In this document: one piece after another, positions 1 through 5,525 of the stretch
Numbering within the stretch: the stretch's first letter is position 1
Layout of the letters: each line of letters starts with the position of its first letter
Assembly (NCBI GenBank): GCA_947169985.1
Contig: CAMVRW010000129.1
Location: forward strand, 1 to 6,935
DNA: 6,935 nucleotides
Origin: an uncultured Butyrivibrio sp.
GTDB lineage: Bacteria; Bacillota; Clostridia; Lachnospirales; Lachnospiraceae
Direction of reading: 5' to 3'
Notes under the pieces: model-generated
What the model saw: the letters and a program-made list of their open reading frames with translations, nothing else
Told to the model about the DNA's origin: nothing
Database searches by the model: none
Made by a program: the position numbers and the translations under genes

Positions 1-18
1 CATATGGAGGAAATGATA

Positions 19-1161
19 GTGGATTTTGAAACATTCAAAGAAGAGGTCAGAGGAGATATCGAGAAAGCACTTTATGAGAGAACCGGTACAGAGCACTCTG
101 TGGAGATCCATACTGTAGAAAAGATGAATGAGACCTATGAGGCGCTTACCATCAAGCCTGAGAATAGTGAGATTGGTGTTAACATCAATTCAAATGAGCT
201 CTACAAGGCTTATAGCGATGGTATGGACTATGACCGCATTGTTGACGGTGCCGTAGACAAGGCCAGAGATGCCCTTGAGCATAGCCCTAATTTCAACATC
301 GATGCTTTTAAGGACTATGACAAGATGAAAGAGACTCTTGCCATGGAAGTTGTGTCAGCAGAGAGAAATGCTGATCTTCTTGAGACTGTACCTCATAAGA
401 ACATGGAGGACATGGCTGTTGTTTACCGCTTTGTGGTAAGTACCGATGTGGGCGAGACTGGTTCAGTTCTTGTAACAAATAAGATGCTTGATCAGTATGG
501 CATCACACCTGAGCAGCTTCACGCTGATGCCATGAAGAATGCTCCTGAGGTAAGACCTATGGAGATCAAAGGCATGGGCGAAGTCCTTGCTGAGCAGATG
601 GGAATTGAGAACGCTGAGATGCTTGGTTTTGCAATTCCGCCTGAGCAGGATCAGATGCTTGTGGCATCAGTAAAAGGAAATGTCCATGGTGCCGGTGTTC
701 TGGCATATGAAGATTTCATGGACAAAGCTTCCGACAGGGTTGGTGGCTCGTTTTTCATTTTACCCAGCAGCATACATGAGATTCTCATAATTCCAGACAA
801 TGGCCAATTCGATTTAAAGAGTCTGGAGAACATGGTTCGAGAGGTAAATGCTACCACAGTGGATCCGGTAGATAAGCTCACGGATAACGTTTATCACTAT
901 GATGCTCAGGACAAGGTCTTTGAGCTTGGTGAGAAGTTTGTCGAGCGTCAGAATCAGAAGGAGCAGGAGGCAATCAAGGACGAAGATGTCATTGACGATC
1001 TGGAAGCATTTTTAGATGCAGAGGATACTCCGGAAAAAAAGCCGGAGGACAGGGCATCGGTCTTTGATAAGCTGGATGCGGCCAAGGAAAAAGCAGCGAC
1101 ACAGCCTGTAAAGGATGCTGTTAATAAGGCAAAAGAGCACGGTGGTCCATCCATCGGCTGA
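19..1161 (+). CDS. DUF5688 family protein of the conjugative element
   Basis: This 380-residue soluble protein is recognised as DUF5688, a family of unknown biochemical role often found in integrative elements of gut Clostridia. No signal peptide or membrane segment is visible. Recognisable family stretches are an N-terminal DFETFKEEV, LPSSIHE at residues 248-254, REVNATTV from residue 274 and VYHY at 291-294. The C-terminus is a very acidic stretch (about 319-343, with DDLEAFLDAEDTPE) followed by a Lys/Ala-rich tail, which looks like a flexible linker rather than a folded domain. Start choice: GTG at 19 lies 8 bases after GGAGG (6-10) and gives the family-like N-terminus. In-frame ATG at 13 is only 2 bases from that site, and ATG at 4 would need a ribosome site outside the window. 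The gene precedes the coupling-protein block by 58 bases. Family assignment is confident; function is unknown. Confidence 0.85.
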   Translation: MDFETFKEEVRGDIEKALYERTGTEHSVEIHTVEKMNETYEALTIKPENSEIGVNINSNELYKAYSDGMDYDRIVDGAVDKARDALEHSPNFNIDAFKDYDKMKETLAMEVVSAERNADLLETVPHKNMEDMAVVYRFVVSTDVGETGSVLVTNKMLDQYGITPEQLHADAMKNAPEVRPMEIKGMGEVLAEQMGIENAEMLGFAIPPEQDQMLVASVKGNVHGAGVLAYEDFMDKASDRVGGSFFILPSSIHEILIIPDNGQFDLKSLENMVREVNATTVDPVDKLTDNVYHYDAQDKVFELGEKFVERQNQKEQEAIKDEDVIDDLEAFLDAEDTPEKKPEDRASVFDKLDAAKEKAATQPVKDAVNKAKEHGGPSIG

Positions 1162-1170
1162 TCAGAATCG

Positions 1171-1198
1171 GGGTGTCTGTCAAATGCGGCAGGCACCC
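1171..1198 (+). terminator. GC-rich hairpin after the DUF5688 gene, possible attenuator
   Basis: GGGTGTCTGTC (1171-1181) pairs along all 11 positions with GGCAGGCACCC (1188-1198), leaving a 6-base loop. Two of the pairs are G-U wobbles, which favours a structure in the + strand RNA rather than a DNA-level palindrome. The 3' flank (ATCTTTAT) is only weakly T-rich, so it may be a partial terminator or an RNA end-stabilising hairpin. It fills most of the 58-base gap before the Cys-rich gene, whose ribosome site starts 9 bases after it. Confidence 0.45.
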
Positions 1199-1219
1199 AT
1201 CTTTATGGAGGAATAAAGC

Positions 1220-1405
1220 ATGTCTGAGAGATATAACAGAGAAAAATATGGAAAAGGTAAATCGTACTGTGGAATCACAAACCTGCCTTCCGGGGCAGAT
1301 ATTACTCCCCATAACTGTAAGACTCCCTGTGTATATGGAAAGGGCAGGGAATTCTGCTATCCCTGTATGGCCAAGATCCTGAGCGGAAGTAGGGCTGCTG
1401 CATAA
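1220..1405 (+). CDS. Small Cys-rich, probable zinc-binding protein
   Basis: This 61-residue basic protein is not one I recognise by name. It has five cysteines: C17, then C33-x3-C37-x8-C46-x2-C49, with His31 next to the first pair. The spacing of the last four is that of a small zinc ribbon or treble-clef-like knuckle, and the FCYPC segment resembles other zinc knuckles; metal binding is inferred. There is no membrane segment or signal peptide. The start is well supported: GGAGG at 1207-1211 lies 8 bases before ATG. Its stop shares one base with the pcfB-like start (TAATG, 1403-1407), so the two are probably translationally coupled. Position next to the coupling-protein genes suggests a role in DNA processing or in regulating transfer, but that is inference from context only. 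Confidence 0.72.
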   Translation: MSERYNREKYGKGKSYCGITNLPSGADITPHNCKTPCVYGKGREFCYPCMAKILSGSRAAA

Positions 1406-1884
1406 TGAACAACGAGCAGGTAGCAAAGGAAAGCATCAGATTTGCTTTCAATACAACCAGAGTCTCAGCGTCTGTGCTATTGAAAGGGCTTATAGCAGCA
1501 TATAAAGCTTATAAAAAAACTCAGGACAAGACCGGTAAAGGAAAACAGACTGTAAAACAGCTAATAAAGCAAGGGCAGGGCGCTTCAAGCCTTGAGATAA
1601 GCGGAGAATCTTTATGGAATTTCAAAAGAATTGCCAACAGATATGGTGTTGATTTCGCTATAGTAAAGGACAAAACTTCTGAGACTCCGAGATATACAGT
1701 GTTTTTCAAGGCGAAAGATGCGGATGCAATCACAGCCGTTCTTAAGGAATACGCTGACAAACTTGTAAAAAAAAATCAGGTAGTCGAACGACCCAGTGTG
1801 CTGCAGAAACTTCATGATATCCAGAAGAGACTTGCAAAGGAAGCTGCAAAAGACCTGGAGAAGACAAAGGAGCTGGTACGATGA
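1405..1884 (+). CDS. pcfB: PcfB-like conjugation accessory protein (DUF3801)
   Basis: This 159-residue soluble, Lys-rich protein resembles the PcfB/DUF3801 family, named after PcfB of the enterococcal plasmid pCF10. There it acts with the coupling protein PcfC at the relaxosome-to-channel step. Visible features are an N-terminal helix (residues 5-35, AKESIRFAFNTTRVSASVLL), a basic stretch (36-56), a central segment with WNFKRIANRYGVDFAIVKDK (71-90) matching the family's conserved core, and a charged C-terminal helix (about 131-158). It begins inside the previous gene's stop codon, has no clear ribosome site of its own, and overlaps the VirD4 start by four bases (ATGA, 1881-1884). That is the classical pairing of this accessory protein with its coupling ATPase. 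A run of nine A's lies at 1767-1775 without breaking the frame. Confidence 0.82.
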   Translation: MNNEQVAKESIRFAFNTTRVSASVLLKGLIAAYKAYKKTQDKTGKGKQTVKQLIKQGQGASSLEISGESLWNFKRIANRYGVDFAIVKDKTSETPRYTVFFKAKDADAITAVLKEYADKLVKKNQVVERPSVLQKLHDIQKRLAKEAAKDLEKTKELVR

Positions 1885-3677
1885 ATGAGAAAATGAAAGC
1901 TTTAGCGAGGGCAATACTGGCTTTAAAGCTGAAGAAAAAGGTCATTCTGAATAGCCCATACGTTCTTGTCGGGCTCTTTTGTACCAATCTTGGAGAGGCG
2001 TATCGCTTATCCATAGGAAAGACTTTTTCCGAAACAGTGCAAAGGATGGTACTGTATGGAGGCTTTAAGGTGGCATTTTCAAACATGCTTCCAAGCCTGC
2101 ATGCTTTTGACCTTGTTGTGGGTATATGCTGCGGAGCTGCACTTAAGCTTGCAGTGTATATAAAGGGTAAAAATGCAAAGAAGTTCAGACATGATCAGGA
2201 ATACGGCTCAGCCCGGTGGGGCACGCATGAAGACATAGAGCCCTTTGAGGATCCTGACTTTAAGAACAACATCATTTTATCCAAAACAGAGCGTATGACA
2301 ATGGAAAGCAGACCTGCGGATCCCAAGTACGCAAGAAATAAAAATGTTCTTGTTGTCGGTGGTTCCGGCTCAGGTAAGACTCGTTTTTTTATAAAGCCCC
2401 AGCTTCTTCAGATGCACTCATCGTACGTCGTCACAGATCCGAAAGCCAGTATCATAAATGAGATTGGAGCGGCATTTGTGCATGAAGGTTATAGGATAAA
2501 GGTGTTTAACACCATCAATTTCAAGAAGTCACAACATTATAATCCGTTTTCATACATACACTCCGAAAAAGACATCCTAAAGCTCGTCACTGCCCTGATT
2601 GCCAACACCAAAGGTGAGGGCAAGGGCGGTGATGAATTTTGGGAGAAAAGTGAGAAGCTCTTGTACTCTGCACTGATTGGTTATATCCATTATGTAGCGC
2701 CTCCAAAGGAACAGAATTTTTCACTGCTTTTGGCTATGCTTAATGCCATGGAGGTAAAAGAGGACAACGAAAACTATAAGAATGCGGTAGATTATATGTT
2801 TGAAGAGCTGAAAGAAAATGATCCTGATAACTTTGCAGTAAGGCAGTATGCAAAATATAAATTAGCGGCCGGAAAGACAGCTAAAAGTATTTTGGTCAGC
2901 TGCGGCGCAAGACTAGCTTGCTTTGATATTTCCGAGGTTCGTGAGATCACATCTTATGATGAGCTGGAGCTTGATACTTTGGGTGATGAGAAGACAGTTC
3001 TGTTCCTGTGTATGTCAGATACAGATGCTACATTTAATTTCCTTATAAGCCTTATCTACACACAGCTGTTTAACCTTTTGTGTGAAAAAGCGGATGACCA
3101 GTATGGTGGAAGGCTTCCGGTGCATGTACGCTGCCTTATCGATGAAGCAGCCAATATCGGACAGATCCCTAATCTGGAAAAGCTTATGGCGACCATACGA
3201 AGCCGTGAAATATCGGCAGCTTTAGTCTTACAGGCAAAGTCACAGCTTAAAGCGATTTACAAAGACAACGCGGACACGATCACGGGCAATTGTGATTCCC
3301 AGATATTCCTCGGTGGCTCAGAACAGACGACTCTTAAGGATCTCAACACTATCCTGGGTAAGGAAACCATTGACATGTATAATACCGGAGAGACGAGAGG
3401 AACTAGTCAGAGCTACAACATGAACTACCAGAAGCTTGGTCACGATCTCATGAGTATCGATGAACTACAGGTCCTGGATGGTTCAAAGTGCATAGTGCAG
3501 GTAAGAGGCGTGAGACCTTTCCTGTCAGAAAAATATGATCTCACACAGCATCCAAACTACAAGTATACAGCGGATGCAGACAGTAAAAAGAATGAATTCC
3601 ACTTACAGGACATTCTTGATCACAAGTTAATATTGAGACAAGATGATGAATACACATTCATCGAAGTAGATGAATAA
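1881..3677 (+). CDS. virD4: VirD4/TraG-like type IV coupling protein (ATPase)
   Basis: This 598-residue coupling ATPase would dock the relaxase-DNA complex to the secretion channel at the inner face of the membrane. Two N-terminal hydrophobic segments (about residues 25-42 and 75-94) should anchor it. The TraG-type motif EYGSARWGTHEDIEPF follows, then Walker A GGSGSGKT at 160-167 (Lys166 and Thr167 intact). Next come VVTDPKAS, Walker B CLIDEAANIG with Asp421-Glu422, and the downstream family signatures LVLQAKSQLKAIY and GNCDSQIFLGG. Length is normal for the Tn1549/CTn4-type coupling proteins (around 600 residues). The start is supported by AAAGGAG at 1866-1872, 8 bases upstream, and by the ATGA overlap with pcfB. 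The frame is uninterrupted and no key residue is missing, so the product looks functional. Its stop codon sits within the base of a terminator-like hairpin. Confidence 0.95.
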   Translation: MNEKMKALARAILALKLKKKVILNSPYVLVGLFCTNLGEAYRLSIGKTFSETVQRMVLYGGFKVAFSNMLPSLHAFDLVVGICCGAALKLAVYIKGKNAKKFRHDQEYGSARWGTHEDIEPFEDPDFKNNIILSKTERMTMESRPADPKYARNKNVLVVGGSGSGKTRFFIKPQLLQMHSSYVVTDPKASIINEIGAAFVHEGYRIKVFNTINFKKSQHYNPFSYIHSEKDILKLVTALIANTKGEGKGGDEFWEKSEKLLYSALIGYIHYVAPPKEQNFSLLLAMLNAMEVKEDNENYKNAVDYMFEELKENDPDNFAVRQYAKYKLAAGKTAKSILVSCGARLACFDISEVREITSYDELELDTLGDEKTVLFLCMSDTDATFNFLISLIYTQLFNLLCEKADDQYGGRLPVHVRCLIDEAANIGQIPNLEKLMATIRSREISAALVLQAKSQLKAIYKDNADTITGNCDSQIFLGGSEQTTLKDLNTILGKETIDMYNTGETRGTSQSYNMNYQKLGHDLMSIDELQVLDGSKCIVQVRGVRPFLSEKYDLTQHPNYKYTADADSKKNEFHLQDILDHKLILRQDDEYTFIEVDE

Positions 3678-3722
3678 AGCTCTTTCGGATGTCAATAAAA
3701 GGGCATCTGTATAGGGCTTTTT
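3676..3722 (+). terminator. Terminator-like hairpin at the end of virD4
   Basis: The left arm AAAGCTCT-TT-CGGATG (3676-3691) pairs with the right arm CATCTG-TAT-AGGGCTTT (3704-3720). This gives 8 bp plus 6 bp separated by a small TT/TAT internal loop, with a 12-base loop. Two pairs are G-U wobbles. The right arm runs into five T's (3718-3722), the layout of an intrinsic terminator, though the short T run suggests incomplete termination. The virD4 stop codon (TAA, 3675-3677) lies at the stem base, so a terminating ribosome would interfere with folding. It separates the coupling-protein block from the channel genes. Confidence 0.6.
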
Positions 3723-3764
3723 CATATTCATGCCCAACACCAGTCCATAGAGATGTGAGGGCAT
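3701..3764 (+). repeat. GGGCAT - ATGCCC - GGGCAT alternative pairing elements
   Basis: GGGCAT occurs at 3701-3706 and again at 3759-3764. Between them is the exact complement ATGCCC at 3730-3735. The middle element can therefore pair with either copy but not both. Pairing with the first copy would take CAT (3704-3706) out of the right arm of the terminator hairpin, which is the layout of an antiterminator. The pairings are only 6 bp, so this is suggestive rather than firm. Confidence 0.35.
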
Positions 3765-3776
3765 ATGCAGCTGCAT
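3765..3776. repeat. 12-bp perfect palindrome in the maff2 leader
   Basis: ATGCAGCTGCAT is perfectly self-complementary. As DNA it could be a dimeric regulator site; as RNA it could only form a very tight hairpin. A palindrome of this length in a short AT-moderate gap is mildly unusual, but no second copy was seen in the window to support an operator. Confidence 0.3.
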
Positions 3777-3777
3777 T

Positions 3778-3824
3778 TCCGGAATCAGTCGACGGGTTCC
3801 GGATTGTTACTATCAACAGACCGG
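3778..3824 (+). promoter_or_regulatory. Two overlapping, mutually exclusive hairpins
   Basis: Hairpin A pairs TCCGGAATC (3778-3786) with GGTTCCGGA (3795-3803), giving 9 bp with one wobble and an 8-base loop. Hairpin B pairs CCGGATTGTT (3799-3808) with AACAGACCGG (3815-3824), giving 9 pairs of 10 with one A-A mismatch, one wobble and a 6-base loop. They share CCGGA (3799-3803), so only one can form at a time. This is a switch-like geometry within the maff2 leader. No known riboswitch class was recognised. Confidence 0.4.
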
Positions 3825-3870
3825 CATCACAGCAAAACGAGTGGTGTCGCTAACCAACAAAAATTATTGG

Positions 3871-3921
3871 AAGGAGGAAACCAAGAGAATCGCAGACCGC
3901 ATGGTTGAGCGATTTTTTTGG
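3871..3921 (+). promoter_or_regulatory. Shine-Dalgarno followed by a 13-bp stem before the Maff2 start
   Basis: A strong ribosome site AAGGAGG (3871-3877) is followed after three A's by CCAAGAGAATCGC (3881-3893). This pairs along all 13 positions, with two G-U wobbles, with GCGATTTTTTTGG (3909-3921). The 15-base loop may contain a small inner ACC/GGT stem. The Maff2 ATG (3933) lies 11 bases after the stem. In linear sequence the ribosome site is 55 bases from the start codon. With the stem folded, only about 14 unpaired bases separate them. No other Shine-Dalgarno lies close to the start. Confidence 0.5.
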
Positions 3922-3932
3922 TAACACATGTT

Positions 3933-4145
3933 ATGGCATTTTTTCAGAGCGCAATCGGCAGTTTGCAGACAATCACGGTGGCCCTTGGAGCCGGGCTCGG
4001 GGTATGGGGGGCTATAAACCTGCTTGAAGGTTATGGCAATGACAACCCTGGAGCTAAGTCTCAGGGAATGAAGCAGTTAATGGCGGGCGGTGGAGTTGCC
4101 CTCGTCGGAACTACGCTTGTACCCTTGCTTGCAGGACTTTTCTGA
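3933..4145 (+). CDS. Maff2 family small membrane protein, possible pilin-like channel subunit
   Basis: This 70-residue protein has two hydrophobic helices (about 11-31 and 49-69) joined by a short polar loop, LEGYGNDNPGAKSQG. That loop and the MAFF N-terminus are typical of the Maff2 family found in Tn1549/CTn-type elements. Two helices with a short polar loop is also the layout of VirB2/TrbC pilins, and its place at the head of the channel genes fits that; the pilin role is inference. ATG 3933 is chosen because it gives the family N-terminus MAFFQSAI. An in-frame TTG at 3918 would add five residues and lies within the stem. The start has no adjacent Shine-Dalgarno, which points to the folded leader described upstream. 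Hairpins on both sides suggest it is expressed at a different level from its neighbours. Confidence 0.85.
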   Translation: MAFFQSAIGSLQTITVALGAGLGVWGAINLLEGYGNDNPGAKSQGMKQLMAGGGVALVGTTLVPLLAGLF

Positions 4146-4190
4146 TTCCGAAAAACAGGAGTCCCAAGGCATAAACAATTGATGGCAGGA

Positions 4191-4210
4191 GGAGGCGGTT
4201 TTCCGCCTCC
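4191..4210 (+). terminator. Perfect GC-rich hairpin between maff2 and the VirB6 gene
   Basis: GGAGGCGG and CCGCCTCC form a perfect 8-bp stem around a TTTT loop. No T run follows (ATAAGCCTAA), so it is not a standard intrinsic terminator. AGGC (4167-4170) and GCCT (4215-4218) could close a larger outer stem. A stable hairpin shortly after a small, probably abundant membrane protein gene often marks a processing or 3'-end protection point. That reading is inference. Confidence 0.5.
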
Positions 4211-4225
4211 ATAAGCCTAAATAAC

Positions 4226-4239
4226 AGGAGGAGAAATTG
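4226..4239 (+). promoter_or_regulatory. Ribosome site fixing a TTG start
   Basis: AGGAGG at 4226-4231 lies 5 bases before TTG at 4237-4239. The next in-frame ATG would cut off conserved N-terminal residues and has no comparable site. TTG is therefore the best start for the VirB6-like gene. Confidence 0.75.
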
Positions 4240-5103
4240 GATACAGTACTTCAACAGGTAGAAGAGTGGCTGAAAAGTATGATGATTCCAGTCATTATGA
4301 ACCAATTGAATGGACTGTTTGACTCGCTGAATTCTGAAGTTGGAAGTATAGCATCCGGTCTGGGAGCATCGCCATCTGGCTTTTCCCCGGATGTTTTTAA
4401 CATGATAAGAAATATATCGGAGACAGTGATAATGCCGATTGCAGGCATGATCCTGACATTTGTTGCAGTATATGAGCTCATCCAGATCATTATGAGCTAT
4501 AACAATCTCGCAAACTTTGAGACATGGTTTATCTACAAATGGGTATTTAAGACCTTTGTGGCAGTGGAACTAATAACGCACACCTTTGACTTTACCATGG
4601 CGGTATTTGATGTAGCGCAGCATGTGATACTAAGCGCAGGAGGCGTTATCATGGATTCCGTAGCGGTTGATGCATCGGGACTTGCTGCAATTGAGAGTTC
4701 TCTGGAAGACATGAGCATATGGGCTCTTATAGCTCTTTTCATGCAGATATATGTCATCCAGTTTGTAACCATGCTGCTTTCAAAGCTCATCTTCGTCCTC
4801 ATTTATTGTAGGATGATTGAGATATATATGTATGTTTCAATGGCTCCAATCCCGTTTGCAACCCTTGGAAACAAGGAACAGGGACAGATTGGCCAGAACT
4901 ATATAAGAAGTCTTTTTGCTCTGGGATTCCAGGGCTTTCTTATTATGATCTGCGTAGGAATTTATGCGATGCTCATCCGGACATGCACTTTTTCAAGTGA
5001 CATTATTGGTTCTATATGGGGAGTACTTGGTTATACCCTGCTCCTTGCATTCAGTATTTTCAAATCAGGAGCAGTAGCAAAGTCGGTGCTCCAGGCACAT
5101 TAA
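4237..5103 (+). CDS. VirB6/TrbL-like polytopic channel protein (CD1112-type)
   Basis: This 288-residue inner-membrane protein belongs to the VirB6/TrbL-like group of clostridial conjugative elements. It would form part of the translocation channel. The N-terminus is amphipathic (DTVLQQVEEWLKSMMIPVIM), followed by a loop and the conserved-looking SETVIMPIAGMILTFVAVYELIQ. Hydrophobic segments lie at about residues 64-86, 100-118, 161-190, 195-210, 226-248 and 258-285. The MAPIPFATLGN segment (202-212) and the IGQNYIRSLFALGFQG segment (218-233) are typical of VirB6-type proteins. Length is normal for this group. It follows maff2 by 91 bases containing a hairpin and leads into prgI after 16 bases. 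The frame is intact. Confidence 0.87.
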   Translation: MDTVLQQVEEWLKSMMIPVIMNQLNGLFDSLNSEVGSIASGLGASPSGFSPDVFNMIRNISETVIMPIAGMILTFVAVYELIQIIMSYNNLANFETWFIYKWVFKTFVAVELITHTFDFTMAVFDVAQHVILSAGGVIMDSVAVDASGLAAIESSLEDMSIWALIALFMQIYVIQFVTMLLSKLIFVLIYCRMIEIYMYVSMAPIPFATLGNKEQGQIGQNYIRSLFALGFQGFLIMICVGIYAMLIRTCTFSSDIIGSIWGVLGYTLLLAFSIFKSGAVAKSVLQAH

Positions 5104-5119
5104 TGGAGGATTCATAAAT

Positions 5120-5509
5120 ATGGCCGCTTCGTACATTTCGGTGCCGAGAGATCTCACAAAGGTCAAAAATAAGGCAATATTCGGGATGACCAAAAGACAG
5201 TTAATATGCTTTTCAATAGCTGCAGTCATTGGTGTTCCTACATTTTTCCTCATGAGAAACATAGCACAGATAAATGTGGCAGTCATGGTGATGATGGTCG
5301 TCATGATGCCACTATTTTTCTTTGCGATGTATGAGAAAAATGGCAGACCTTTGGAAGTAATCTTAAGTCACTTTATTCAGCAGGTCTTTATCAGACCAAA
5401 GAAAAGACCCTATAAAACAGATAATTACTACGCAGCGCTTGAACGTCAGGCGGATGCAGAAAGGAAGGTGGAGGAAATTGTTCGTATTTCCATGGAGGAA
5501 AAAAACTGA
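5120..5509 (+). CDS. prgI: PrgI family protein, VirB3-like
   Basis: This 129-residue membrane protein matches the PrgI family of Gram-positive conjugation systems, considered the VirB3 counterpart. It is an inner-membrane partner of the VirB4 ATPase. It has a short N-terminal cytoplasmic segment with VPRDLTKVKNKAIFGMTKRQL, then two membrane segments (about 29-45 and 52-70). The hallmark MYEKNGRPLEVIL (70-82) and FIRPKKRPYKTDNYYAALERQ region (90-110) follow, with a charged helical tail. The ribosome site GGAGGA (5105-5110) lies 9 bases before the ATG. It sits directly before virB4, with 16 bases between them, as expected for a VirB3-VirB4 pair. No defects seen. Confidence 0.92.
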   Translation: MAASYISVPRDLTKVKNKAIFGMTKRQLICFSIAAVIGVPTFFLMRNIAQINVAVMVMMVVMMPLFFFAMYEKNGRPLEVILSHFIQQVFIRPKKRPYKTDNYYAALERQADAERKVEEIVRISMEEKN

Positions 5510-5525
5510 TTCCAGAGAGTTTACA

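Larger units (their letters stand above)
3678..3932 (+). promoter_or_regulatory. Structured intergenic leader upstream of maff2
   Basis: This 255-base gap is by far the longest in an otherwise tightly packed operon. I find no convincing gene: the longest + strand ORF (3765-3908, 47 codons) reads as low-quality sequence, and its only purine-rich stretch is 3 bases from the ATG. I see no convincing -35/-10 pair either. What it does contain is a series of + strand inverted repeats: the terminator hairpin, GGGCAT/ATGCCC elements, ATGCAGCTGCAT, two overlapping CCGG-based hairpins, GGCATCAC/GTGGTGTC (3823-3830 with 3841-3848, two wobbles), and a 13-bp stem next to the Maff2 start. The likely role is a 5' leader controlling expression of the channel genes; this is inferred from structure and position. 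Confidence 0.5.

Noticed and set aside
1173..1382. A 69-codon + strand ORF overlapping the Cys-rich gene in another frame
   Set aside because: It starts inside the 1171-1198 hairpin with no ribosome site. The Cys-rich frame has an ideal ribosome site and the overlap with pcfB.
1121..1426. A 101-codon ORF on the - strand over the DUF5688/Cys-rich junction
   Set aside because: It overlaps the hairpin and the well-supported Cys-rich gene; nothing in its translation suggests a real protein.
1767..1775. Run of nine A's in the pcfB-like gene as a slippage or phase-variation site
   Set aside because: The zero frame is complete, matches the family on both sides of the run and ends in a normal ATGA overlap with virD4. 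No useful alternative product is evident.
3765..3908. A 47-codon + strand ORF in the gap before maff2
   Set aside because: The only purine-rich stretch (GAGGG, 3757-3761) is 3 bases from the ATG, too close to act well. The predicted product is low-quality (many Ser, Gln, Asn, Arg and Gly, no hydrophobic core), and the region is better explained by RNA inverted repeats.
3918..3932. TTG at 3918 as the Maff2 start
   Set aside because: It lies within the 3' arm of the stem and adds five residues absent from the usual MAFF-type N-terminus; ATG 3933 fits the family better.
5494..5510. GGAGG at the end of prgI as the virB4 ribosome site
   Set aside because: It is 27 bases from ATG 5526, and no start codon in the virB4 frame lies at a suitable distance from it.
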